Source of the DNA: JANYHF01 sp031367715
GTDB taxonomy: Bacteria; Pseudomonadota; Alphaproteobacteria; Rhizobiales; Hyphomicrobiaceae
DNA length: 9,231 bases
Reading direction: 5' to 3'
Assembly: GCA_031367715.1 (NCBI GenBank)
Contig: JANLQJ010000411.1
Span: forward strand, 1-9,231
Shown here: piece by piece, positions 1-6,277 of the stretch
Numbering within the stretch: position 1 is the stretch's first letter
How the letters are laid out: every line of letters begins with the position of its first letter
Notes under the pieces: generated by a model
What the model was told of the DNA's origin: nothing
The model's input: only the letters and a program-made list of their open reading frames with translations
Database searches by the model: none
Made by a program: the position numbers and the translations under genes

Positions 1-7
1 CCTTTCG

Positions 8-41
8 GGGCTCAAGCCGTGGTCCAACACGGCAGGAGCCC
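8..41. repeat. Imperfect hairpin in upstream leader
   Basis: Two 6-bp stem segments can be paired by eye: GGGCTC (8-13) with GAGCCC (36-41), and GCCGTG (16-21) with CACGGC (28-33). They are separated by a 2x2 internal loop and closed by a 6-nt loop. No T-run follows, so it is not a classical intrinsic terminator on the + strand. It may be the 3' part of an element that begins before the window. Its function is unknown. Confidence 0.4.
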
Positions 42-48
42 TTTGAGG

Positions 49-94
49 TCCCGGATCAGCGCTGCATCATAAGAATGCTGCAGCGCATCCGGGA
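49..94. repeat. Long inverted repeat in upstream leader
   Basis: TCCCGGAT (49-56) pairs with ATCCGGGA (87-94), and GCGCTGCA (59-66) pairs with TGCAGCGC (79-86). That gives a 16-bp perfect stem broken only by a 2-nt bulge (57-58) with a 12-nt loop. Pairs inside the loop (CAT with ATG) can extend it. It stands directly after the 8-41 hairpin, forming a double hairpin ahead of the sox operon. No poly-T tract follows. It could be a dispersed palindromic repeat, the 3' end of an upstream transcript or a leader structure; I do not recognise the family. Confidence 0.5.
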
Positions 95-97
95 TGA

Positions 98-141
98 CAA
101 CTGTTGCGAAATGCCGCCCCAACTGCCACCCCCAACTGCCA
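98..141 (+). repeat. CAACTG direct repeats upstream of soxB
   Basis: CAACTG occurs at 98-103, 120-125 and 133-138. The last two lie inside an exact 10-bp direct repeat, CCAACTGCCA (119-128 and 132-141), with a 13-bp period. A diverged version (ACCACTGCC) follows at 151-159. The repeats lie just before a TTGACA hexamer, a place where activator sites are often found. A regulatory role is inferred from position only. Confidence 0.35.
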
Positions 142-143
142 AC

Positions 144-174
144 TTGACAAACCACTGCCGGTATCGGCGCTATC
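144..174 (+). promoter_or_regulatory. Possible sigma-70-type promoter of sox operon
   Basis: An exact TTGACA (144-149) is followed after 19 nt by GCTATC (169-174), a weak match to an alphaproteobacterial -10. The spacing is longer than ideal. The site lies about 50 nt before soxB and immediately before the 175-196 palindrome. The -35 is convincing and the -10 is not. Confidence 0.25.
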
Positions 175-196
175 GGGGCGCGAAATTTCCCGCCCC
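175..196. promoter_or_regulatory. 22-bp palindrome before soxB, candidate operator
   Basis: GGGGCG (175-180) and CGCCCC (191-196) are perfect inverted arms around the 8-bp palindrome GAAATTTC (182-189). Only the pair 181/190 breaks the symmetry, so 10 of 11 positions per half-site match. It ends 26 bp before the soxB ATG and just downstream of the possible -10, where a repressor site or leader stem would act. No T-run follows, which argues against a terminator. The cognate regulator is unknown and is not in the window. Confidence 0.45.
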
Positions 197-222
197 CGCA
201 GCCGCTTACCCCGCAAGTTTTC

Positions 223-1479
223 ATGTCCCGCTATTCCGCCCTTGCCATCGCGCGCAACGCGCTCACCGGCCATGACCGCTGGCAACGCGCCTGGCGTTCC
301 CCTGAGCCGCGCTCAAACTATGACGCCGTCATTGTCGGTGGCGGCGGACATGGCCTGGCGACCGCGTTCTATCTTGCCGCCAATCACGGCCTGACCCGCG
401 TCGCGGTGCTGGAAAAGGGCTACATCGGCTCAGGCAATGTCGGACGCAACACCACCATCGTGCGCTCGGACTACATGATCGGCGGCAACACGGCATTTTT
501 CGAGCATTCGCTCAAGCTGTGGGAAGGCCTGTCGCATACGCTCAATTTCAACGTCATGTATTCGCCGCGCGGCAAGGTCACGTTGGCACACGATCCGGTC
601 GGCTTCGACAATCTGGCCCGGCGCGGCAACACCATGCTGCTGAATGGCATCGAAGCTGAATTGCTGGAGCGCGGCGATGTCGAGACACTCTTGCCTTATT
701 TGGACTACACGCCCGAGGCTCGTTTTCCGATTTTCGGCGCCCTGCTGCAACGGCGCGCCGGCACCGCGCGGCACGATGCCGTGGCCTGGGGCTATGCCCG
801 TGCCGCCGATGCGCTGGGTGTCGAGATCATCGAGAATTGCGAGGTTACTGGGTTTCTGCGCGACGGCAACCGCGTCACCGGCGTTGAGACCAGCCGTGGC
901 AAGATCCTCAGTGCCAAGACGGCCATCGCGGTCGCGGGGCACACCTCGCAAGTGGCGCGGCTGGCCGGGCTGCGGCTGCCGGTGGAAAGCCACGTGCTGC
1001 AGGCCTTCGTTTCCGAGTCGATCAAGCCGATGGTGCACCATGTGGTGAGCTTCGGCGCCGAGCTGTTCTATCTCTCGCAATCGGACAAGGGCGGCCTGGT
1101 CTTCGGTGGCCACATTGATGGCTTCAACACCTATGCGCAGCGCGGCACGCTCCCAACGGTGCGCACCGTCGCCGAATGCGCGGTGGCGATGATCCCGGCG
1201 GTATCGCGGCTGCGCCTGCTCCGCCACTGGGGTGGCATCATGGACATGACGCCCGACGGCAGTCCGTTCATCTGCCGCACTTCGGTGGACGGCCTCTATC
1301 TCAATGGCGGCTGGTGTTATCAGGGTTTCAAGGCCACGCCGGCTTCAGGCTGGACCTTCGCGCATACCATCGCCAAGGACGAAGAACATGAGCTGAACCG
1401 TTGCTATGCGCTCGACCGGTTCGAGAAAGGTGCCGAGCTGGATGAGTTTGGCATTGGCAATTGGACCTATAAACAGTGA
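223..1479 (+). CDS. soxB: Sarcosine oxidase subunit beta (SoxB)
   Basis: This is the flavin-bearing catalytic subunit of the cytosolic heterotetrameric enzyme, which oxidises sarcosine at FAD and passes electrons to a covalent FMN and then O2. The 418 residues match the usual length. The N-terminus (MSRYSALAIARNAL, then GHDRW) is typical, supporting this ATG although no strong Shine-Dalgarno precedes it. The FAD-binding Rossmann motif VIVGGGGHGLATA lies near residues 37-49. His184 in TARHDAVAWG aligns with the histidine that carries FMN in characterised family members. Lys370 in GFKATP aligns with the Lys358 implicated in sarcosine oxidation. The preceding loop reads GGWCYQG rather than the CGWGTGG I recall from characterised enzymes, a variant I believe occurs in other alphaproteobacterial homologues. 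It is first in the operon, 109 nt before soxD. Substrate is inferred from family and gene order. Confidence 0.95.
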   Translation: MSRYSALAIARNALTGHDRWQRAWRSPEPRSNYDAVIVGGGGHGLATAFYLAANHGLTRVAVLEKGYIGSGNVGRNTTIVRSDYMIGGNTAFFEHSLKLWEGLSHTLNFNVMYSPRGKVTLAHDPVGFDNLARRGNTMLLNGIEAELLERGDVETLLPYLDYTPEARFPIFGALLQRRAGTARHDAVAWGYARAADALGVEIIENCEVTGFLRDGNRVTGVETSRGKILSAKTAIAVAGHTSQVARLAGLRLPVESHVLQAFVSESIKPMVHHVVSFGAELFYLSQSDKGGLVFGGHIDGFNTYAQRGTLPTVRTVAECAVAMIPAVSRLRLLRHWGGIMDMTPDGSPFICRTSVDGLYLNGGWCYQGFKATPASGWTFAHTIAKDEEHELNRCYALDRFEKGAELDEFGIGNWTYKQ

Positions 1480-1483
1480 AGGG

Positions 1484-1567
1484 GAGTGAACCGGGAAGTG
1501 TAAGGAGACCGATTTATGTGTAAGTCTGCCATCCACAACTGACACTTTTACTGTTCCCTGTTCCCTC
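1484..1567 (+). repeat. Imperfect inverted repeat in soxB-soxD spacer
   Basis: The arm at 1484-1503 and the reverse complement of 1548-1567 agree at 16 of 20 positions, in blocks GAG, GAAC, GGGAA and GTAA. They enclose 44 nt. The right arm contains a doubled TTCCCT unit. In RNA, two further G-U pairs could extend the stem into the AAGGAG at 1502-1507. The structure could modulate soxD translation, stabilise mRNA or be a remnant of an inserted palindromic element. No T-run follows the right arm. Confidence 0.4.
1502..1542 (+). other. Shine-Dalgarno plus 8-codon mini-ORF between soxB and soxD
   Basis: AAGGAG (1502-1507) sits 8 nt before an ATG (1516) that opens an 8-residue frame, MCKSAIHN, ending with TGA at 1540-1542. 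This is the best Shine-Dalgarno in the sox operon, yet it does not serve soxD, whose ATG is 47 nt after the mini-ORF stop and has no clear site of its own. It could be a translated leader coupling ribosomes to soxD, a relic of an older soxD start, or chance. It is too short to support as a gene. Confidence 0.2.
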
Positions 1568-1588
1568 ATACCTAGTCCCTGACCCTCC

Positions 1589-1861
1589 ATGCTCCTCCTC
1601 TCCTGCCCCTATTGCGGCCCGCGCGACCACAGCGAATTTCGCTATGGCGGTGATGCCAGCAAGACCCGGCCCGCCCATGGCGCTGCCGACCCAAAGGTCT
1701 GGCACGACCATGTGTTCCTGTTCGACAATCCGAAAGGGGCGCACAAAGAATACTGGCAGCATGTGCTGGGCTGCCGGCGTTGGATGATCGTTGAACGGGA
1801 CACCTTGAGCCAGGCCATTTTCGGCAGCCAGCCAGCGCGCGATGCGGTGAAGTCACCATGA
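1589..1861 (+). CDS. soxD: Sarcosine oxidase subunit delta (SoxD)
   Basis: This is the small zinc-binding structural subunit of heterotetrameric sarcosine oxidase. The 90 residues match the family length. The opening MLLLSCPYCGPRD is diagnostic, followed by EFRYGG (residues 16-21), DNPKGAH (46-52) and the C-terminal GCRRW. Cys6, Cys9, His58 and Cys62 match the zinc ligands known in the family (two Cys near the N-terminus, then a His and a Cys four residues apart). The ATG is fixed by the conserved N-terminus, although only CCCTGACCCTCC precedes it and no Shine-Dalgarno is visible. The stop overlaps the soxA start by 4 nt (ATGA), indicating translational coupling. Entry into soxD may depend on events in the upstream spacer. 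Confidence 0.93.
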   Translation: MLLLSCPYCGPRDHSEFRYGGDASKTRPAHGAADPKVWHDHVFLFDNPKGAHKEYWQHVLGCRRWMIVERDTLSQAIFGSQPARDAVKSP

Positions 1862-4845
1862 GCGGGGCGTTTCACCGCATGACGTCGGGTGGCCGTATCG
1901 AGCGCAGCCGGCCGGTGTCGTTCACGTTCGATGGCCAGGCCATGCGCGGCTGCGGCGGCGATACGCTCGCTTCGGCGCTGCTGGCCAATGGCGTTTCGCT
2001 GGTTGGCCGCAGTTTCAAATATCACCGCCCGCGTGGCATCTTCGCGGCTGGCGTCGAGGAGCCGAACGCGCTCTTTACCATCGGCACTGGCGGGCGGCGC
2101 GAGCCGAACATCCCCGGCACCATGGTCGAGCTTACGGACGGTCTGGTCGCGGAAACGCAGAACCGCTGGCCGTCGCTGCAATACGACGTTCTGCAGCTGA
2201 ACGGCCTCGCCGCGCCGCTGCTGCCCGCGGGCTTCTACTACAAGACCTTCATGGGTCCGTTGAAGGGCTCCTGGATGTGGTACGAGCCGGCCATTCGCCG
2301 CGCCGCTGGCCTTGGCACCGCTGGACACGAGCGTGATCCCGACCGCTACGAGACGCGGCACGAATTCGCCGATCTTCTCATCATCGGCGCCGGCCCGGCG
2401 GGACTTGCCGCAGCCATCGCCGCCGGCCGCTCGGGCGCGCGCGTGGTGTTGGCCGAGCAGGACAGCGAACTGGGCGGCAGCCTGCTCAGTGAGCCAATAG
2501 CCTCACCGGCGGCCGGTTGGCTGAAAACAACCGCCGCCGAGCTGGCGAGCCATGGCAATGTCTGCGTGCTGACGCATACCACCGCCTTCGGGCTCTACGA
2601 CAGCAATACCGTCGGCCTGATCGAGCGGCGCGAGGGTGCGAACCCGGAAACGGGCGAGCCGCGCCAGGTGCTGATTGTGATCCGCACAAACCGCATCATA
2701 TTCGCGACGGGCGCCATCGAGCGGCCGCTGGTGTTCAACAACAACGACCGGCCGGGCGTCATGCTGGCCTCGGCTGTGCGCACTTATCTCAATCGCTTTG
2801 CTGTCGCCCCGGCCAGTACCGCCGTGGTCGCCACCAACAATGATACGGCCTACCGCACCGCCTTCGACCTCGCGGCCGCTGGCGTCCGTGTCAGCGTCGC
2901 CGAGCTGCGCCGCGATGTCGCCGAGGCGATCCGGGTGCGTTGCAAAGATCTCGGCATCGATCTTCTCCTTTCCACCAGTGTGGTCGGAACTCACGGCAGC
3001 CAGCGCGTTACCGGCGCCCAGCTGGCCGAGCACCGCCCCGAACAGGGCCGCCCGCGCGTGACTTTGGAGACGCGGCCGGCCGATGTCATCGCGGTCTCGG
3101 GCGGCTGGTCGCCCGTGGTGCATCTCACTTCGCATCTTGGCAGCAAACCAAGCTATCGTGAGGATATTGCCGCCTTCGTGCCGGGCGGGTTCGCTGCCGG
3201 CCACGCGGGCGCCGGCGCTGTCAATGGCACCTTCGATCTCGCCGACGCCGTCGCGCAAGGGTTCAGCGCGGGCGAGCAAGCGGCCACCGCGACCTGGGCG
3301 AAACAGCTTGTACACGGATCGTTGATCGCGCCGGAAATCGGCGATCGCATGGGGTTGGATATCCTGCCGGTCTGGGAGGTCGAGGGGATGGCCAAAGGCA
3401 AGGCCTTCGTCGATCTGCAGAACGATGTCACCACGCACGACGTGCACCTCGCCTATCGCGAGGGCTACCAATCGGTTGAGCACATGAAGCGCTACACCAC
3501 GCTTGGCATGGGCACCGACCAAGGCAAGACCAGCAACATCAACGCGCTCGCCATCATGGCGGGGTTGCGCGATATCGGCATCGCGGCGGCGGGCACCACC
3601 ACGTTCCGCCCTCCGTATACGCCGGTGACGCTCGGCGCGCTGGCCGGCCGCAATGTCGGCAAGCACTTCCGCCCGATCCGCCGCTCGCCGCTGCATGACT
3701 GGCACCTGGCCAATGGCGGCGTCATGACCGAGGCCGGCCCCTGGCTGCGCTGCCTCTGTTATCGCTGGGCCGGCGCAACCACCGAGCAGGCCTATGTGCC
3801 CGAGATGCAGCACGTACGCTCCGCCGTCGGCATTTGCGACGTCTCGACGCTCGGCAAGATCGATGTGCAGGGACCGGACGCCGCCGAGCTTCTGAACCGC
3901 GTCTATGTCAACGGTTTCGCCAAGCTCCCAGTCGGCAAGGCGCGCTACGGCGTCATGCTCTACGACGACGGCACGGTTTACGACGACGGCACCACGACAC
4001 GGCTTGGCGACCAGCATTATTTCATGACCACCACCACCGCCCGCTCGGGCGAAATCATGTCGTGGCTGGAATACCTCTTGCAAACCGCGTGGACGGATTT
4101 GCGTGTGCACTTGACGTCGCTCACCGACGAATGGGCTGCCATGGCGGTCTCGGGGCCGCTGGCGCGGCACGCACTGGAAGGCGCATTTGCCGGCATCGAT
4201 CTGTCGAACACGGCGCTGCCCTTCATGGGCGCCATGGAATTCACTTTCGATGGCGTGCCGGTGCGCTTGATCCGCCTCTCCTTCTCGGGCGAGCTCGCTT
4301 ACGAAGTCTACACGCCCGCCGACTACGGCACGGCGCTATGGGAGCACATTGTCACCGCCGCCATGCCGCTCGACATCAAGCCTTATGGCCTGGAGGCGTT
4401 GGCCTCGCTGCGCATCGAAAAGGGGCATGTGGCGGGCATCGACATCGATCAGCGCAACACGCTCTATGATCTCGGGCTCGGCAAAATGGCCAGCAAGGAT
4501 AGGCCGTTCGTCGGCAAGCCGCTGCTGGATCGGCCGGGCCATGTCGTCGCCGACCGCTGGAGTCTGGTCGGCCTGGAATGCCTCGAACCCGACCAGCGTT
4601 TGCGCGGCGGCGCTATCCTGTTCAAGCTCGGCGACGACATCGCCGGCCACGGGCGCGGCTACATCACGGGCGTGACGTGGTCGACCGAACTGAAGCGATA
4701 CATCGCGCTGGCGCTGTTTCAGGGCGGGCTTGCTCACGCGGGCGAGGAGATTGTCTGCGCCTATCCGCTGCGCAAGGAACTGGTGCGGGCACGCATCGTC
4801 TCGCCGCATTTCGTCGATCCGAAGGGGCAGCGCCTCAATGCTTGA
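1858..4845 (+). CDS. soxA: Sarcosine oxidase subunit alpha (SoxA)
   Basis: This is the large subunit that binds NAD and tetrahydrofolate and captures the methyl-derived one-carbon unit as 5,10-methylene-tetrahydrofolate. It has 995 residues, the usual size. In order: a ferredoxin-fold N-terminal domain (about 15-110, with GDTLASALLANG and GRSFKYHRPRG at 50-60) with a single Cys (Cys32), so no 2Fe-2S cluster; a dinucleotide-binding region with GAGPAG at 177-182 and ATGAIERP near 283; the conserved GMGTDQGKTSN at 550-560; then a glycine-cleavage T-protein-like folate domain (about 615-870) and its C-terminal barrel (about 890-985). The T-like part includes DVSTLGKIDVQGPDA near 661 and YDDGTVYDDGT. 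The start overlaps the soxD stop by 4 nt and the end overlaps soxG by 8 nt. No frameshift or missing domain is seen. Confidence 0.95.
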   Translation: MSGAFHRMTSGGRIERSRPVSFTFDGQAMRGCGGDTLASALLANGVSLVGRSFKYHRPRGIFAAGVEEPNALFTIGTGGRREPNIPGTMVELTDGLVAETQNRWPSLQYDVLQLNGLAAPLLPAGFYYKTFMGPLKGSWMWYEPAIRRAAGLGTAGHERDPDRYETRHEFADLLIIGAGPAGLAAAIAAGRSGARVVLAEQDSELGGSLLSEPIASPAAGWLKTTAAELASHGNVCVLTHTTAFGLYDSNTVGLIERREGANPETGEPRQVLIVIRTNRIIFATGAIERPLVFNNNDRPGVMLASAVRTYLNRFAVAPASTAVVATNNDTAYRTAFDLAAAGVRVSVAELRRDVAEAIRVRCKDLGIDLLLSTSVVGTHGSQRVTGAQLAEHRPEQGRPRVTLETRPADVIAVSGGWSPVVHLTSHLGSKPSYREDIAAFVPGGFAAGHAGAGAVNGTFDLADAVAQGFSAGEQAATATWAKQLVHGSLIAPEIGDRMGLDILPVWEVEGMAKGKAFVDLQNDVTTHDVHLAYREGYQSVEHMKRYTTLGMGTDQGKTSNINALAIMAGLRDIGIAAAGTTTFRPPYTPVTLGALAGRNVGKHFRPIRRSPLHDWHLANGGVMTEAGPWLRCLCYRWAGATTEQAYVPEMQHVRSAVGICDVSTLGKIDVQGPDAAELLNRVYVNGFAKLPVGKARYGVMLYDDGTVYDDGTTTRLGDQHYFMTTTTARSGEIMSWLEYLLQTAWTDLRVHLTSLTDEWAAMAVSGPLARHALEGAFAGIDLSNTALPFMGAMEFTFDGVPVRLIRLSFSGELAYEVYTPADYGTALWEHIVTAAMPLDIKPYGLEALASLRIEKGHVAGIDIDQRNTLYDLGLGKMASKDRPFVGKPLLDRPGHVVADRWSLVGLECLEPDQRLRGGAILFKLGDDIAGHGRGYITGVTWSTELKRYIALALFQGGLAHAGEEIVCAYPLRKELVRARIVSPHFVDPKGQRLNA
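4822..4827 (+). promoter_or_regulatory. Ribosome binding site of soxG inside soxA
   Basis: AAGGGG lies 10 nt before the ATG at 4838, inside the last codons of soxA. It supports 4838 as the soxG start rather than an in-frame ATG at 4730, which would overlap soxA by more than 100 nt and add residues unlike the family. Confidence 0.55.
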
Positions 4846-5431
4846 GCGATCGAGTGCCATTGCCAGCGGCCTTGCGCGCGGCGGCCGCCAACCCAAGGCG
4901 TCGGCCGGTTGCCGGCTGGGCGAAGTGCGCGGCTGGGCGCTGCTGCAGGTCGCTGGTTTCCCCGCCAGCATCGCCCGCATTGAGCTGGCGCTGGCGGCCA
5001 CCTGCGGATGCGGCGTACCGGGACAAATCGGTCGGGTGGCGCGGGCGCGCGCGACCATGCTGCTGCGCACGGGGCCCGAGCAGATTTGGATCATCGGCTC
5101 TGGCGAGACGCTGCAGGACGAACCCGCCATCCGTGCCGATGTCGCCCCCGGCATGGGCGTGCTGACGCCGTTGTCGCACAGCCGCACACGCATGTTCGTC
5201 GACGGACCGCGCGCTCGCGACGTGCTGGCCAAGGGTTTTACGATCGATCTGCATTCGGACGTGTTCGCTGTCGACCAGTTCGCCCTAACCGGCCTCGACC
5301 ACACGCCGGTGCTACTGCACCGCGCGGCGGCAGATCGCTATGAGATTTATGCCATGCGCACGTTTGCACTCACGGTGTGGGATTGGCTGGCGGATGCCGC
5401 GCTGGAGTGGGGGTATGAGGTGGTGACTTAG
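4838..5431 (+). CDS. soxG: Sarcosine oxidase subunit gamma (SoxG)
   Basis: This is the fourth subunit of heterotetrameric sarcosine oxidase. Its fold is related to the folate-binding T-protein-like domains and it packs against SoxA as a structural subunit. From the chosen ATG it has 197 residues, within the family range. The family signature is clear in the C-terminal half: TPLSHSRTR (110-118), GPRARDVLAKG (123-133), DLHSDVFAVDQFALTG (137-152), HTPVLLHR (155-162) and YAMRTFALTVWDWL (171-184). The N-terminal 60 residues are more variable, as is normal. It is last in the operon. The stop is followed after 30 nt by the end of the convergent HAD gene, and I see no convincing intrinsic terminator in that gap. 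Confidence 0.92.
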   Translation: MLERSSAIASGLARGGRQPKASAGCRLGEVRGWALLQVAGFPASIARIELALAATCGCGVPGQIGRVARARATMLLRTGPEQIWIIGSGETLQDEPAIRADVAPGMGVLTPLSHSRTRMFVDGPRARDVLAKGFTIDLHSDVFAVDQFALTGLDHTPVLLHRAAADRYEIYAMRTFALTVWDWLADAALEWGYEVVT

Positions 5432-5461
5432 GGTCGCGCCAAGTGGCTTGACCAAACCGCC

Positions 5462-6181
5462 TCACCCCAACCGCGCCAGCAATTCGTCATCGGCCGCCAT
5501 CTCGGCAATGCCCGGGTAGATGCGGTCCGCGTGGCCCTCTAGATCTTCCGCCAGGCTGGTGCCCGTCAGCACACCGATCACCAGGGCGGCGCCGGCGGCG
5601 CGGCCCATGTCCAGGTCGTGCCGATTGTCGCCGATGACGGCGATTTCGGCTGGCCCCAGCCCGCAGGCCCGGCAGAACGCCAACGCCATGCCGGGGCCGG
5701 GCTTGGTGCCATGGCCGCTGTCATAGGCCACCGTGAAGTCGAACTGATGCAGGATGCCGTGCGGGGCCAACGATGCCGCCAGACCCGCGCTTGAATCGCT
5801 GGTGGCGATGCCGAGGTGGCTGGTGCGGCGCTTGAGCGTGGCGATGGCCTCGGCAGCGCCGGGTACCAGTTGCGAGCAGCCGGCTCCGCCCTCATGGAAC
5901 ATGCGGTCGATCTCGACGGCGAGCGCGGCGGCCGTAGGGCTGCGGCCAAGCACCCGCGCAAAGATCGTTGCGATCTCCAGCGGCGTGCCGGCCGCCAGCG
6001 GCGTGTTGGCGCGGATGCGGCCGGTCGACGCGTCATAGCCTCCCTCAACCAACAGCCGCAGCGCCAGCTCCGCATCGCCGCCGGCCGCATGCAGCGCCAC
6101 GGCACGGTTGAGCGGCATCCAGCTGGCGTGGTAGTCGAGAAGCGTGCCATCCTTGTCGAACAGTAGTCCGCGTATCGGCAT
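5462..6181 (-). CDS. HAD-superfamily hydrolase, phosphoglycolate-phosphatase-like
   Basis: This is a cytosolic phosphatase of the haloacid dehalogenase superfamily. All four motifs are present in the 239 residues: motif I FDKDGTLLD with nucleophile Asp9 and acid/base Asp11; motif II Thr127/Ser128 in GIATSD; motif III Lys160 in GTKPGPG; and motif IV GDNRHD with Asp185 and Asp189 for Mg. The span between motifs I and II fits a helical C1 cap, as in Gph-type phosphatases. I chose the ATG at 6181 because the family begins only a few residues before motif I and a G-rich Shine-Dalgarno (GGGGGGA) lies just upstream. An in-frame ATG at 6226 would add 15 residues. Substrate cannot be told; phosphoglycolate is only the nearest family label. 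It is convergent with soxG and divergent from the glycosyltransferase, so it is a separate transcription unit. Confidence 0.85.
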   Translation of the reverse strand: MPIRGLLFDKDGTLLDYHASWMPLNRAVALHAAGGDAELALRLLVEGGYDASTGRIRANTPLAAGTPLEIATIFARVLGRSPTAAALAVEIDRMFHEGGAGCSQLVPGAAEAIATLKRRTSHLGIATSDSSAGLAASLAPHGILHQFDFTVAYDSGHGTKPGPGMALAFCRACGLGPAEIAVIGDNRHDLDMGRAAGAALVIGVLTGTSLAEDLEGHADRIYPGIAEMAADDELLARLG

Positions 6182-6277
6182 GCCGTCCCCCCGGGGTCGC
6201 GTTTTCGTGCCGCTCTGCCTTCTCACCTGCCGATCGTTGCTGTCAAGGCGCCGCTGGAAACCTGGAGACCTGGTTGC

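Noticed and set aside
430..1227. A 265-codon minus-strand frame inside soxB
   Set aside because: It is antisense to conserved coding sequence, with no family motifs and arginine/glycine/alanine-rich composition typical of shadow frames.
3961..3992. Direct repeat TACGACGACGGCAC within soxA
   Set aside because: It encodes the family-conserved DDGxxxDDGT stretch of the folate domain, so protein constraint explains it.
2503..4170. A 555-codon open frame on the minus strand inside soxA
   Set aside because: It is fully antisense to a conserved gene in GC-rich DNA, where the third-position bias keeps the opposite strand open. Its translation has no recognisable family.
5432..5461. Possible bidirectional terminator between soxG and the HAD gene
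   Set aside because: Only a 4-bp CAAG/CTTG stem is visible and no T-run on either strand.
6218..6246. Minus-strand TTGACA (6246-6241) as a promoter for the HAD gene
   Set aside because: The hexamer at 17-nt spacing is AGAAGG, a poor -10, so a single -35 match is not enough.
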